DNA of 64,000 nucleotides. Origin: an uncultured Clostridium sp. (GTDB lineage Bacteria > Bacillota > Clostridia > Christensenellales > CAG-138). Where the stretch lies: positions 15,975 to 79,974 of the forward strand of contig UQNF01000004.1 of assembly GCA_900542285.1 (NCBI GenBank), written 5' to 3'. The notes below the pieces were generated by a model that saw nothing but the letters and a program-made list of their open reading frames with translations, made no database searches and had not been told where the DNA came from. How positions within the stretch are numbered: the first letter of the stretch is position 1; each line of letters opens with the position of its first letter. This document shows positions 29,368 through 38,794 of this stretch, one piece after another. The position numbers and the translations under genes are program-made.

Positions 29368-30201
29368 TCACTTACCGTCCCTGCGGCGGACGATGTACTT
29401 ATCATTGATATTCTTGGTCTTTCTGGTCTTGTATCCGAGAGCGGGCTTACCCCAGGGGGTAACAGGACCGGGACGACCGATGGGTGACTTACCTTCACCG
29501 CCTCCGTGGGGGTGATCGTTGGGGTTCATGACGGAACCGCGAACGGTGGGACGGAAGCCCATGTGACGGGTGCGGCCTGCTTTACCGAGCTTGATGTTTA
29601 CGGAATCGATATTGCCAACCTGACCGATAGTAGCTTTGCAGCCGAGGGGAATGAGACGGACTTCGCCGCTGGGAAGACGTACCTGAGCGTACTTGTTCTC
29701 CTTAGCGAGGAGCTGCGCCGCATTGCCTGCGGAGCGAACGAGCTGTGCGCCCTTGCCGGGAAGCAGCTCGATGCAGTGTACCATAGTACCGACGGGGATG
29801 TTCCTGATGGGAAGCGCATTGCCGACCTTGATGTCCGCGTTTTCGCCGGAGACAACGGTCTCGCCGACCTTCAGACCGAAGGGAGCGATGATGTAGCGCT
29901 TTTCGCCGTCAGCATAGTGCAGAAGAGCGATGTTTGCGCTGCGGTTGGGATCGTATTCGATGGTAGCGACCTTTGCGGGGATACCGTCCTTATTGCGCTT
30001 GAAGTCCACGATACGATACTGACGCTTTGCGCCGCCGCCGCGATGGCGAACGGTGATCCTGCCGTGGTTGTTGCGTCCTGCGTTGCTCTTGAGGGGCTCC
30101 ATGAGGGAACGCTCAGGGGTGGTGCAGGTGATCTCCTCGTAGGTGGAGACGGTCATAAAACGCTGACCCGGAGTGTTGGGCTTAATCTTTCTGATAGCCA
30201 T
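29368..30201 (-). CDS. rplB: 50S ribosomal protein L2
   Basis: L2 is needed for subunit association and peptidyl transferase. The 277-aa product shows the OB domain ([21 protein letters not shown]) and the SH3-like domain with the signature [21 protein letters not shown], including the conserved His of the peptidyl-transferase centre region. It lies 13 nt after rplW. Confidence 0.98.
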   Translation of the reverse strand: MAIRKIKPNTPGQRFMTVSTYEEITCTTPERSLMEPLKSNAGRNNHGRITVRHRGGGAKRQYRIVDFKRNKDGIPAKVATIEYDPNRSANIALLHYADGEKRYIIAPFGLKVGETVVSGENADIKVGNALPIRNIPVGTMVHCIELLPGKGAQLVRSAGNAAQLLAKENKYAQVRLPSGEVRLIPLGCKATIGQVGNIDSVNIKLGKAGRTRHMGFRPTVRGSVMNPNDHPHGGGEGKSPIGRPGPVTPWGKPALGYKTRKTKNINDKYIVRRRDGK

Positions 30202-30214
30202 TTAGTGTTCCTCC

Positions 30215-30511
30215 TTACTGGGCAAGACTATCGAACGCATCGATGGTCTTGGAGTCCTTGGTGAGGGTGATGTATGCCTTCTTGACGGTGGGGCGGCGGC
30301 CTTCAAAACGGCCCTGCCTCTTGACCTTGCCGATGCGGGTCACGGTATTGACGGACTCGACCTTGACGCCGGGGAAGATGGTCTCTATCGCCTGCTTGAT
30401 CTCGGTCTTGCCTGCACCCTTGGCAACGATGAAGACATAGGTCTTGTTCTGGATAGCTTCGTAGCTCTTTTCGGTGAGTACGGGGCGGATGATAATGTCA
30501 TAAGCGTTCAT
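30215..30511 (-). CDS. rplW: 50S ribosomal protein L23
   Basis: L23 at the tunnel exit is the docking site for trigger factor and SRP. The 98-aa product begins with [25 protein letters not shown] and contains [20 protein letters not shown] and [20 protein letters not shown] basic loop residues. Its start overlaps the rplD stop by one base, so translation is coupled. Confidence 0.97.
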   Translation of the reverse strand: MNAYDIIIRPVLTEKSYEAIQNKTYVFIVAKGAGKTEIKQAIETIFPGVKVESVNTVTRIGKVKRQGRFEGRRPTVKKAYITLTKDSKTIDAFDSLAQ

Positions 30512-31131
30512 TATGCGTAGACCTCCTCGACCTTTTCAACCGCTGCCTTGGTGATGACGACAGCGTTGTACTTAAGAACTTCATAGGTGTTAAGGGTTCC
30601 TACGGTGGTGGAAGCGACGCCGGGGATGTTGCGTGCTGCGCGGATGACGGTATCGTCATTCTCGGGAAGCACGATGAGGGCGTTGGTAAGCTTCAGGTTG
30701 GCAAGAACCTTAACCATTTCCTTGGTCTTTGCAGCGGAAAGCTCGAGAGCGTCGAGAACGACGAGCTTATCGGAAGCGACCTTGGAGGAGAGAGCGGACT
30801 TGAGAGCGACCCTCTTGAGCTTCTTGTTGAGGCTCATGCGATAATCGCGGGGCTTGGGAGCGAATACTACGCCGCCGTGAGTCCACTGGGGGGAACGGGT
30901 AGAACCCTGACGAGCGCGGCCGGTGCCCTTCTGACGCCACGGCTTTTTGCCGCCGCCGGAAACTTCCGCACGGGTCTTTGCGCTCTGAGTGCCCTGACGC
31001 TGATTTGCGTTATAGGCGGTAACGTAGGCGTGCATTGCGGGAACGTTGATTTCTGCGCCGAAGATCTCTTCGGAAAGCTCGATTTCGCCAACGATGCTGC
31101 CCTGAGTGTTTAATACGTTAACAGTAGGCAT
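30511..31131 (-). CDS. rplD: 50S ribosomal protein L4
   Basis: L4 reaches into the exit tunnel; in E. coli it also represses the S10 operon through its leader RNA. The 206-aa product begins [20 protein letters not shown] and has the extended loop [40 protein letters not shown] segment, split by typical Gly and Arg residues, and the C-terminal [25 protein letters not shown]. It lies 14 nt after rplC. Confidence 0.98.
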   Translation of the reverse strand: MPTVNVLNTQGSIVGEIELSEEIFGAEINVPAMHAYVTAYNANQRQGTQSAKTRAEVSGGGKKPWRQKGTGRARQGSTRSPQWTHGGVVFAPKPRDYRMSLNKKLKRVALKSALSSKVASDKLVVLDALELSAAKTKEMVKVLANLKLTNALIVLPENDDTVIRAARNIPGVASTTVGTLNTYEVLKYNAVVITKAAVEKVEEVYA

Positions 31132-31145
31132 TGTGGTTCCTCCTC

Positions 31146-31772
31146 TTATTTAACCGTGCTGCGGACGAGTACGAGACCGCCGTTTGCACCGGGGATAGCG
31201 CCCTTGATGAGGAGCAGGTTGCGCTCTGCATCGGCACGGACGACTTCGAGATTCTGAACGGTTACACGCTCGTGACCCATATGGCCAGGGAGGTGCTTGG
31301 TCTTGAAGACCTCGCCGGGGTAGGTGCAAGCGCCCATGGAACCTGCTACACGGTAGGAATGAGAACCGTGGGTCTTACGGCCACGAGACTGATTCCACCT
31401 CTTGATGTTGCCTGCAAAGCCCTTGCCCTTGCTGGTGCCGGTGACGTCTACACGCTCGCCTGCCTCAAAGGTATCAGCCTTGATAACATCGCCGATTGCG
31501 AACGAATCGCAATCATCCAACTTAAATTCCTTGACGTACTTGTGAGCTTCGACGCCTGCCTTGCGAAGGTGTCCCATCTGAGGCCTGGTGATGAGCTTCT
31601 CACGCACGGGCTGGAATGCCATCTGAACAGCCTTGTAGCCGTCGCGGTCGATGGTCTTGATCTGGGTTACGGGGCAGGGACCTGCAAGAACCACGGTGAC
31701 GGGGATCATGGTGCCGTCCTCACGGAAGAGCTGGGTCATGCCTACTTTTTTGCCCAATATAGCTTTTTTCAT
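31146..31772 (-). CDS. rplC: 50S ribosomal protein L3
   Basis: The 208-aa protein begins MKKAILGKKVGMTQLFREDG and contains the signature RWNQSRGRKTHGSHSYRVAG and GSMGACTYPGEVFKTKHLPG, the L3 loop that reaches the peptidyl-transferase centre. It is the second gene of the operon, 16 nt after rpsJ. Confidence 0.98.
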   Translation of the reverse strand: MKKAILGKKVGMTQLFREDGTMIPVTVVLAGPCPVTQIKTIDRDGYKAVQMAFQPVREKLITRPQMGHLRKAGVEAHKYVKEFKLDDCDSFAIGDVIKADTFEAGERVDVTGTSKGKGFAGNIKRWNQSRGRKTHGSHSYRVAGSMGACTYPGEVFKTKHLPGHMGHERVTVQNLEVVRADAERNLLLIKGAIPGANGGLVLVRSTVK

Positions 31773-31788
31773 TTCTTTACCTCCGAAA

Positions 31789-32097
31789 TCACAGCTTGAT
31801 CTCGATGTCGACGCCTGCGGGAAGGTCGAGCTTCATCAGTGCGTCAACGGTCTTAGCCGAGGGCTGAAGGATGTCGATGAGACGCTTATGAGTGCGAATC
31901 TCGAACTGTTCTCTTGAGTCCTTATTGACATGGGGCGAACGAAGGATGGTGACGATCTCCTTCTCGGTGGGGAGGGGGATGGGACCCGAAACCCTTGCGC
32001 CCGTACGTCTTGCGGTTTCGACGATCTTCTCTGCGCTCTGGTCGATGAGATTGTGCTCATATGCCTTGAGCTTAATGCGGATGCGATAGTTTGCCAT
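31789..32097 (-). CDS. rpsJ: 30S ribosomal protein S10 (NusE)
   Basis: S10 is a head protein of the small subunit and, as NusE, couples NusB and NusG to RNA polymerase. The 102-aa product begins [21 protein letters not shown] and has [31 protein letters not shown] split over the usual strands and [17 protein letters not shown] at the end. It is the first gene of the operon, after a leader of about 290 nt, with an AAAAGGAGAT ribosome-binding site. Confidence 0.98.
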   Translation of the reverse strand: MANYRIRIKLKAYEHNLIDQSAEKIVETARRTGARVSGPIPLPTEKEIVTILRSPHVNKDSREQFEIRTHKRLIDILQPSAKTVDALMKLDLPAGVDIEIKL

Positions 32098-32386
32098 TTT
32101 TATCTCCTTTTCAGTATCGTGCGGTTATCGCCGCACTCGATTACAGGATTGTACACTCTGCCGTGCGTTCTCATAAAGAATACTTAGGCGGGGCGTACAG
32201 CCCCTTCCACGCACAAGATTTGGGTCGAATCTCAAACGTGGGCGCTCGATCCATGTCGAGCCTCCTGCGTGAATTACCCGGATTGGCGACCGGCAACCTC
32301 TCGCAGGGTCGTGTTCGCAAACTTTGTCAGCATGACGGGCAGAGATTGAGTCTTGGGCAAGCGCAATTTACCCCCTTGGTGCGAAC
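32098..32386 (-). ncRNA. Structured 5' leader of the S10 operon
   Basis: The expected transcript start (7 nt after the -10 box) is about 32386, leaving a leader of about 290 nt before rpsJ. On the minus strand the first seven bases GTTCGCA (32380-32386) pair with TGCGAAC (32313-32319). Further hairpins are GCTCGA/TCGAGC (32244-32261) and a nested element in which GTGCGT (32163-32168) pairs with ACGCAC (32209-32214) around GGGGC/GCCCC (32190-32204). No T-run follows the last stem. An L4-responsive leader is the obvious model from E. coli, but the structure does not let me assign it to a known class. Confidence 0.55.
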
Positions 32387-32392
32387 AGACCT

Positions 32393-32421
32393 ATTCTATC
32401 ATCAGCTTTTGCGTCTGTCAA
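32393..32421 (-). promoter_or_regulatory. Promoter of the S10-spc-alpha operon
   Basis: On the minus strand: TTGACA (32416-32421), 17-nt spacer, TAGAAT (32393-32398). It is the only consensus promoter I find for the entire 16-kb operon. Confidence 0.9.
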
Positions 32422-32426
32422 GCGGA

Positions 32427-32521
32427 TTTTTTGAATAAATCATTGGTTTTTTGAATATATTTACATGTCGTTCCCGTTTTTTGGAAACACGATCAATTTT
32501 TTGGAGCATTCCTCCGTTTTT
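32427..32521. promoter_or_regulatory. Phased T-tracts upstream of the S10 promoter (predicted DNA bend / UP element)
   Basis: Runs of six T start at 32427, 32447, 32477 and 32497, and a run of five T at 32517. All starts are separated by multiples of 10 bp (20, 30, 20, 20). In the direction of transcription these are A-tracts upstream of the -35 box, the nearest ending 5 bp from it. Helically phased A-tracts are known to bend DNA and to bind the RNA polymerase alpha C-terminal domain. The flanking words also repeat (TTTTTTGAATA twice, TTTTTTGGA twice). Confidence 0.75.
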
Positions 32522-32629
32522 GTACGTGAGCCCGGCTTTTTCACTGCCAAGCCACTCTTGGCGCATAATCCTCCTCTCCGGCCGGCACGCAGACGCGGAC
32601 ACATGCCCATGGGTCTTTGGATGAAAGAA

Positions 32630-32655
32630 CTGCCGCCGGGTGGACCCGACGGCAG
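32630..32655 (-). terminator. Terminator after rny
   Basis: On the minus strand CTGCCGTCGGGT pairs with ACCCGGCGGCAG (12 bp, one G-U) around a CC loop, followed by TTCTTTC. It lies 22 nt after the rny stop. Confidence 0.75.
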
Positions 32656-32677
32656 CGGTGAAAAAAGCTTCCTGATT

Positions 32678-34267
32678 TTATTTAGCGTATTCGGTTGCCC
32701 TGCTCTCCCTTATGACGCTGACCTTGATCTGTCCGGGATATTCAAGCTCGGCCTCGATGCGCTTGGCGACCTGCCTTGCGATGACAACGATATCCGCATC
32801 GGAAACGGTATCGGAGCTGACCATGATGCGAACCTCACGTCCTGCCTGGATGGCAAAGCTCTTGTCGACACCTTCGAAGGAGTTGGCGATCTCCTCCAGT
32901 TTTTCAAGGCGTTTGATGTAGTTTTCAAGGCTTTCACGCCTTGCGCCGGGACGCGCTGCGGATATTGCGTCCGCCGCCTGAACGAGTACGGCCTCAACGG
33001 TGTTGGGCTCGATATCGTTGTGATGGGCGAGGATACAGTGGATGACCTGATTGTTTTCGCGGTACTTCTTGGCAAGATCCGCGCCGATCTGAGTGTGAGT
33101 TCCCTCGACCTCATGGTCAACGGCCTTACCGATATCGTGGAGAAGGCCTGCGCGCTTTGCGAGCTGCACGTTTACGCCAAGCTCCGCAGCCATGAGTCCC
33201 GCAAGCTGCGAAACTTCGATTGAGTGCTGAAGCACGTTCTGACCGTAGCTGGTGCGATAGCGGAGCCTGCCCAGTATCTTGACGAGCTCATGATGAAGCC
33301 CATGAACGCCTGCTTCAAATACGGCCTGTTCGCCCGCTTCACGGATCTGGTTTTCGACCTCCTTGCGAGCCTTTTCGACCATCTCCTCTATCCTTGCAGG
33401 ATGGATTCGGCCGTCAAGAATGAGCTTTTCAAGCGCTATCCTTGCGATCTCGCGGCGAACGGGATCAAAGCTTGAAAGGATGACCGCCTCGGGGGTATCG
33501 TCGATGATGAGGTTGACCCCGGTCACGGTCTCGAGAGTGCGGATATTCCTGCCCTCTCTGCCGATGATGCGGCCCTTCATCTCGTCATTGGGCAGCTGCA
33601 CCACGGATACGGTAGCCTCCGCAACGTGATCCGATGCGCAGCGCTGTATCGCCATCGAGATGATGTTGACTGCACGCCTGTCGCCCTCGGCCTTCGCTTT
33701 GTTTTCGATGTCGCGGATCATGATAGCGGCGTCGCGCCTTGCCTCGACCTCGGCTTCGCTCAAAACGACCTTTCTTGCCTCCTCCGGGGTCATTCCTGCG
33801 ATGCGTTCAAGCTCGGCACGCTGCTGTTCATACAGGGCGTCTATGGAAGCCTCCTTGGCTTCTGCCGCCTTGACTCGCTTTGCCAGTGCCTGTTCACGCT
33901 GTTCGAGCGAATCCTGCTTCTTGTCCAGGGATTCTTCGCGCTGCTGCAATCTTCTTTCGCTGCGCTGAAGTTCGCTCCTGCGTTCTTTTTCTTCACGTTC
34001 CTGTTCTGTTTTCAGCCTTAATGCTTCTTCCCTTGCCTCAATGATGGTTTCCTTTTTGATCGTTTCGGCTTTCTTTATCGCGTCTTCGATCATGGTTCTT
34101 ACCGTCTGCTCGGCTTGGGAGACCTTTGATTCTGCATTCTTTACATCGTGAGTGTGTGCCACGAGTGCGCCAACGACGGCGGCGACGGCGACAAGCGCGA
34201 TCACGATTACAATGTTCCACGGTAATGAATTAGTTATGAAAACTGCATTACTAAAAAACACAGACAT
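32678..34267 (-). CDS. rny: Ribonuclease Y
   Basis: RNase Y is the membrane-bound endoribonuclease that starts mRNA decay in Firmicutes. The 529-aa product has one N-terminal transmembrane helix (residues about 17-38), a long coiled coil rich in Glu, Arg and Lys (about 50-200), a KH domain with [15 protein letters not shown], and an HD domain with [21 protein letters not shown]. The end ([20 protein letters not shown]) is the usual one. The start ATG 34267 has GGAGG. It is monocistronic, with a perfect consensus promoter and a terminator. Confidence 0.97.
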   Translation of the reverse strand: MSVFFSNAVFITNSLPWNIVIVIALVAVAAVVGALVAHTHDVKNAESKVSQAEQTVRTMIEDAIKKAETIKKETIIEAREEALRLKTEQEREEKERRSELQRSERRLQQREESLDKKQDSLEQREQALAKRVKAAEAKEASIDALYEQQRAELERIAGMTPEEARKVVLSEAEVEARRDAAIMIRDIENKAKAEGDRRAVNIISMAIQRCASDHVAEATVSVVQLPNDEMKGRIIGREGRNIRTLETVTGVNLIIDDTPEAVILSSFDPVRREIARIALEKLILDGRIHPARIEEMVEKARKEVENQIREAGEQAVFEAGVHGLHHELVKILGRLRYRTSYGQNVLQHSIEVSQLAGLMAAELGVNVQLAKRAGLLHDIGKAVDHEVEGTHTQIGADLAKKYRENNQVIHCILAHHNDIEPNTVEAVLVQAADAISAARPGARRESLENYIKRLEKLEEIANSFEGVDKSFAIQAGREVRIMVSSDTVSDADIVVIARQVAKRIEAELEYPGQIKVSVIRESRATEYAK

Positions 34268-34373
34268 TTTCCTCCATTTCTATAATAATATGCCTGCTTG
34301 TTCCTGCCGATCGTGCGGCAGAGCTATGTCCTATGAACGGCTTATGATTCGTATGACGAGGGCATTCCTTTTT

Positions 34374-34402
34374 ATTATAGATTTAATTCGGCTTTATGTC
34401 AA
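34374..34402 (-). promoter_or_regulatory. Consensus SigA promoter of rny
   Basis: On the minus strand: TTGACA (34397-34402), 17-nt spacer, TATAAT (34374-34379). The leader is about 100 nt. Confidence 0.88.
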
Positions 34403-34480
34403 GCTTATGGCAGCTCCATATTCATAAAATACCATATACCATTTTATCCGGGACTCCGGCGCAGTATCACCCGACGCCGT

Positions 34481-37400
34481 TCAATCGAGCCTGTATGCTC
34501 TTCCCGTTCCCAGCAGATACACCCATTTTTCCCTCACAGGCAAGCCGCTTATGGCGTTAAGCGCAGCTGCATAGGCGTCAAGCTGCGGCGCGTAGCCTTC
34601 TGCGACCGCACGGCCTGCGTCCTCTATAGCACCGTCTTGAGCTTCGCAGCCGGCTTTGTCCGCATGAACGGCAGTGGTCTTGTAATCGACAACCACCCAG
34701 CCGTCTTGCTCAAAGAAGCAGCAGTCTATCATGCCCTGTACAAGGCCTCCGCCATCGTCAAGCAGAGTAAATTCAAGCTCCCTTTCGACCCTTGGCGACC
34801 GTATGATGCGCCGCCAAAGCTCCGAGTCCGTCAGGTTCAATATTCCTTTTATATAGATGCTTTCTGCCTCCGATTCGGACAGCTTGCCGGCGGAAGCCAG
34901 CTCCGAAACGGTCCTTTCCACGGAGCTCCTGTCGTGCATCGTCAGCGGCAGGTTCATGATAAGGCTATGCGCTGCCGTTCCGCGCTCCGCAGATGAGAGC
35001 TTCCGTCCCCCCTGCATGAACGCAGGCACGGCAGGGCTGTATTCGTAATCCGTAACTAAGAAGTCGGTAACGCTTCGCTTGGCAGGCGCAGCGGTATCGG
35101 TGCCGAACGGATAGTCAAAATTGACCAGCTCGGAGAAGCTCTTTGTATCCGCCGTCCTCGCTTTTTCCGTCCATTCCCTGTATCCGCGTTCGCTGATGCC
35201 GTCTGCGGCAAGGCCGCCATAGGAAAGCACATCCGACTCCATGAATCTTATCGTCATGGTATCGCTTCCTATATTAATTTCTGCTCCGTTTGCGGCGGTC
35301 TCAAGGTTAAGACCAAGCGGACAGTAGGCTCCCAACAGCCAATCGAGGAAGCAATGCGCATTCGATATGCGCTGTGCGCTCATCGGGCTTGCCCACTCAA
35401 GGATGCACTTGTGCATTCGCTTGTTTGCTCCGACCATAAACAGCTTTTCCTTCGCCCTCGTCATGCCCACATAAAGTATACGCATCTCCTCTGCGTTCAG
35501 CTTTGATGCGGCCTTGGCAGCGGCAGCGCGACGGAGCAGCGGCTCCCTGCCATTTGGGCCAAGCCCTCGGGGACGAATGCCTACGCCTAATTCTCCGTCC
35601 GTAATGACGGCTGCCTGTCCGTCGCGGCGGCTGAACTGCGCTGAAAGCCCGGCGATGAAAACGACCGGAAATTCAAGGCCCTTGCTCTTGTGAATGCTCA
35701 TGATCCTTACCGCATCTACGGCAGGGGTCTGCATCGCACCGACGGAAGTATTGTCGCGCATACCGTCCAAAAACATTATGAATCCGTGCAGCCCTCCGGC
35801 GGAGCTGCTCTCGTAAAATCCCGCTCTTTCTATGAGCTTTTCAAGGTTCGCCTGCCGTACCGCACCGCCCGGAAGTATGCCGACGAAGCTGTAATAGTCG
35901 GTTTCGTTCAGCAGCCTGCCCACCAACGCTTCGACACCGCTGCTGCGGACATATTCACGCCAGTTGTCGATATCCGCAAGCAGCTTCCCTGCTTTCCTGC
36001 CGCAGGAGCTTTCCGTATCCCCGGCGGCAAGCATCAGCCTGTCAAGAAGTGCCTCGCCCTCGTATTCGGTCTTGAGGTACACGATCTCTTCACTCGTGAA
36101 GGCGCAGATAGGGGAGCGCATAACGCTCATCATCGGAATGTCTTGGCGGCGGTTATCGATTATTCGCAGCAGATTAATGAAAACCTGCACCTCTATCGCA
36201 TCAAAATAGCCGTCCCCAAGCTCCGCCGTGCACGGTATGCCGCAGCGTGTCAGCGTATTGACCCATGTCAGTGCGGCTCCGGCGGTCTTTCTCATCAGCA
36301 CCGCAAAGTCGGAATAGACGGGCTTTCTCTCACGGCCCAGGCTCTTGTCAAAGATGCTGCCCTCGGCGATAAACTCGCGTATCCGCTCCACGGCATACAG
36401 CGCCTCCGCCTCCGCGCCCTCTAAGTCCTCCGATTCATCGCCGTCATCGGCGGCCATATCCTCGGTATCGGCGGCATCATCCCGGGCTGCCGTATCCGTT
36501 CCGCTCTCGAGCGAGATCAGCGCAAGCTCCACGCTTCCGCTGCCTGCACTGACGCCGCAAATGAGTGCATTGTTGTCCGAATAGTCTATTTCGCCCACAT
36601 CGCCGAGCATTATGAGCGAGAACAGCCTGTTGGTTGCGTTAAGCACCGAAGTCTTGCTCCTGAAATTGGCGTTGAGGTCTATCCTTGTGCCCATCGTGCC
36701 GTCATAGGTATTGTATTTTCGCAGAAAATTCTCCGGCTCGGCCTGTCTGAATCTGTAAATGCTCTGCTTGACATCGCCTACCATGAAAAGGTTGTCTCCG
36801 CGCGATACAGCAGCGATTATCGCATCCTGCACTCCGCTGGTGTCCTGGTATTCGTCTACGAAGATGTACTTGAATCTTTTCCTGTATTCCTCTGCCGCAT
36901 CCTCATTTTTCAGTGCTTCATAGCACAGCTGCTGCATATCGTCAAAATCTATTACAGCCGCCTCCTGCTTCAGCCGCGAATACTCCTTCATGAAGTCCTT
37001 AACAAGCTCGCAAAGGACGGTAACGCTTGGGCTGAGCTGCCTGGCAATTGCTTTTTCTTCATCAAGGCTCATGGAAAAGCTCTTTTGAAGCTTCGCCATC
37101 TGCTTTTTCAGTCCCTTTCTGTATCCATCGACGAGTGGGGGAGTCGTGGAGCCCTTGGGGCTGCGCGGCAGCGGACTGAACGAAAACTCCTTCAGGGCAT
37201 AGCAATAACCGTCATAATCGTTCAGCTTCTCAAGCATCGTAAGATCCGCAGAATCCCTGTCCATGGTCTCAAAATAGCGGACGAACATATCTCCGTATCC
37301 GCGCAGCTCATGACGCAGCCTTTCGGCCTCGCCCTTCATGGCTTTTATCGCCTGATGCGCTTCCCCGACAAGCTCCCTGCACGCAAGAGCGGAATAGTCA

Positions 37401-38005
37401 TCAAAGCCCTCTCCGTACGCATTCGCCGCTCCGTCGAGCCAGCCCATGGGATCCGGCCTTGCGATTATAAAGCGGTAGAGCCTTCCGATGCTGTCGGACA
37501 GCATTTCATCGCCGCCCAGCCTATCTGAAAGGCGTCTGAAGCCTTCATCCTGCTTTTCCGCCCTTGCGTACGCATTTTCTATCACGCTGTCCATGGCTTC
37601 GGCACGCATGAGCGCCGCCTCCGCCTCGTCCGCCGTTCGGAAGCTCGGATCCAGCCCCACAAGGTGCGGATTATGCCTGAGCACATCGCCGCAGAAGCTG
37701 TGAATGGTGGAGATGCTTGCGCTTCCGATATCGGACGCCGCATCGTAAAGCCGCAGCCGGACGGTCTCGTCCCTTTCCATATCCGCAAGCTCCGTGAGCC
37801 GCTGCTCAATGCGCTGCTTCATCTCGGCAGCAGCGGCGTTGGTGAACGTCACGACCAGAAGCTCACGGACGCTCGTGCCCTGAGCGATGAGCCGGGCTAT
37901 GCGCTCCGTCATGACCGCCGTCTTGCCTGCTCCGGCAGCGGCGGATACCAGCAGATTCCCTTTCTCGGTTATAGCTCTTTCCTGTTCAGCAGTCCAGCTT
38001 GGCAT
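34481..38005 (-). CDS. addA: ATP-dependent helicase/nuclease subunit A (AddA)
   Basis: AddA is the UvrD-type helicase plus nuclease subunit of the AddAB enzyme that processes double-strand breaks for RecA. The 1174-aa protein begins PSWTAEQERAITEKGNLLVS and has Walker A AAAGAGKTAVM (about 18-28), VVTFTNAAAAEMKQRI, the DEYQDTS Walker B, DLNANFRSK, VRIMSIHKSKGLEFPVV and MRILYVGMTRAKEKL. The C-terminal RecB-type nuclease has GMIDCCFF and WVVVDYKTTA. Its usual partner addB is not adjacent but about 10 kb away. It has its own promoter (TTGCCA, 17 nt, TATAAT at 38034-38062). Confidence 0.96.
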   Translation of the reverse strand: MPSWTAEQERAITEKGNLLVSAAAGAGKTAVMTERIARLIAQGTSVRELLVVTFTNAAAAEMKQRIEQRLTELADMERDETVRLRLYDAASDIGSASISTIHSFCGDVLRHNPHLVGLDPSFRTADEAEAALMRAEAMDSVIENAYARAEKQDEGFRRLSDRLGGDEMLSDSIGRLYRFIIARPDPMGWLDGAANAYGEGFDDYSALACRELVGEAHQAIKAMKGEAERLRHELRGYGDMFVRYFETMDRDSADLTMLEKLNDYDGYCYALKEFSFSPLPRSPKGSTTPPLVDGYRKGLKKQMAKLQKSFSMSLDEEKAIARQLSPSVTVLCELVKDFMKEYSRLKQEAAVIDFDDMQQLCYEALKNEDAAEEYRKRFKYIFVDEYQDTSGVQDAIIAAVSRGDNLFMVGDVKQSIYRFRQAEPENFLRKYNTYDGTMGTRIDLNANFRSKTSVLNATNRLFSLIMLGDVGEIDYSDNNALICGVSAGSGSVELALISLESGTDTAARDDAADTEDMAADDGDESEDLEGAEAEALYAVERIREFIAEGSIFDKSLGRERKPVYSDFAVLMRKTAGAALTWVNTLTRCGIPCTAELGDGYFDAIEVQVFINLLRIIDNRRQDIPMMSVMRSPICAFTSEEIVYLKTEYEGEALLDRLMLAAGDTESSCGRKAGKLLADIDNWREYVRSSGVEALVGRLLNETDYYSFVGILPGGAVRQANLEKLIERAGFYESSSAGGLHGFIMFLDGMRDNTSVGAMQTPAVDAVRIMSIHKSKGLEFPVVFIAGLSAQFSRRDGQAAVITDGELGVGIRPRGLGPNGREPLLRRAAAAKAASKLNAEEMRILYVGMTRAKEKLFMVGANKRMHKCILEWASPMSAQRISNAHCFLDWLLGAYCPLGLNLETAANGAEINIGSDTMTIRFMESDVLSYGGLAADGISERGYREWTEKARTADTKSFSELVNFDYPFGTDTAAPAKRSVTDFLVTDYEYSPAVPAFMQGGRKLSSAERGTAAHSLIMNLPLTMHDRSSVERTVSELASAGKLSESEAESIYIKGILNLTDSELWRRIIRSPRVERELEFTLLDDGGGLVQGMIDCCFFEQDGWVVVDYKTTAVHADKAGCEAQDGAIEDAGRAVAEGYAPQLDAYAAALNAISGLPVREKWVYLLGTGRAYRLD

Positions 38006-38033
38006 ACCTTACCTCCGATGAAATGTTAGCCTG

Positions 38034-38062
38034 ATTATATGGCATAATCCGCAGCTTGGCAA
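38034..38062 (-). promoter_or_regulatory. SigA promoter of addA
   Basis: On the minus strand: TTGCCA (38057-38062), 17-nt spacer, TATAAT (38034-38039), about 30 nt before the addA start. Confidence 0.75.
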
Positions 38063-38251
38063 GCGGATTCATGCGGCGTATGCCCCGGAATGGTCATCGG
38101 AAGCTACGCAGTCCGCACACGCTTCGGGCAATCGGCGGAACGCTCCCCATCTTTCGCCATAGCGGCAGCTGCAGGCGGTTCATTTCTTCGGCAAAGCTGC
38201 CCAATTCTGATAAATACCGTCAGGATAAAGCTTTAACCCTCCAAAAAGAGG

Positions 38252-38272
38252 GGGCATTTTGCAAAAATGCCC
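38252..38272. repeat. Palindrome upstream of the pseudo-receiver gene
   Basis: GGGCATTTT (38252-38260), loop GCA, AAAATGCCC (38264-38272): a perfect 9-bp inverted repeat. On the minus strand it is followed by CCTCTTTTT, but no minus-strand gene lies upstream. An operator for the promoter region that follows is possible. The rest of 38063-38290 shows no gene. Confidence 0.5.
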
Positions 38273-38290
38273 TGTATAATATTGTACATA

Positions 38291-38299
38291 TGATAGAAT
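38291..38299 (+). promoter_or_regulatory. Extended -10 promoter candidate
   Basis: TGATAGAAT has an extended -10 form (TGn before TAGAAT). No good -35 box is seen at 16-18 bp. A start near 38306 would exclude the GTG at 38301 and supports the GTG at 38331 as the translation start. Confidence 0.4.
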
Positions 38300-38330
38300 C
38301 GTGCTAAAATCAAGTTACGGCGGTGAGACA

Positions 38331-38711
38331 GTGCAAAGGATAGTGATAAATTTTCGTAATTTTATCTTTAGCGAGGCGGTTGAGCTTGCGCTTAAAAATA
38401 ACGGGGATTTTCATGTGCTGGCGGTCGATGAGCCCTGCGAGCTCGTCAGAAGCTGCCGCGCCTTCGCAGCCAACATACTTTTGATGGAGGTCGCTCCATT
38501 CAGCTGCTGGACGTTGGAGGAAAGGCTTGCTATCCGAAACGAGATGAAAGCCTCGCTTCCGGACTGCAAGATCGTACTCATGACGGACGAACGCAGCGAA
38601 CCGGAACTTGCCAAGAGGGTCTGCGACGCAAAGAGGGCGCAGCTTATCGACCAATTCGTTTACTGTTCGACGAGCGCAAGCTATCTGTCCGCACTGCTCG
38701 ACACGCTCTAA
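38331..38711 (+). CDS. Degenerate receiver-domain protein (pseudo-receiver)
   Basis: The 126-aa protein looks like a stand-alone response-regulator receiver fold: a first strand RIVINF, helix FSEAVELALKNNG, strand ANILLMEV, strand CKIVLMTDE and a last strand DQFVYC. The residues needed for phosphorylation are missing: the acidic pair after strand 1 is replaced by NFRN, the phospho-Asp by Glu53, and the conserved Lys after strand 5 by Tyr/Cys. It would therefore not be phosphorylated and could act as a locked-on partner. The GTG start at 38331 has GGTGAG upstream. It lies 83 nt before the SPFH gene in the same direction. The receiver assignment is by pattern only. Confidence 0.55.
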   Translation: MQRIVINFRNFIFSEAVELALKNNGDFHVLAVDEPCELVRSCRAFAANILLMEVAPFSCWTLEERLAIRNEMKASLPDCKIVLMTDERSEPELAKRVCDAKRAQLIDQFVYCSTSASYLSALLDTL

Positions 38712-38794
38712 GCATTATCTGCGGAGAGTCGATGCGTTCCGCCGTTAGATAAATACGATCAAAACAAGTATTATAAACTTGAAAGGAGCAAAAC

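Noticed and set aside
38301..38330. GTG at 38301 as start of the pseudo-receiver gene
   Set aside because: It lies only 2 bases after a probable -10 box and has no ribosome-binding site; the GTG at 38331 has GGTGAG and fits the first beta-strand.
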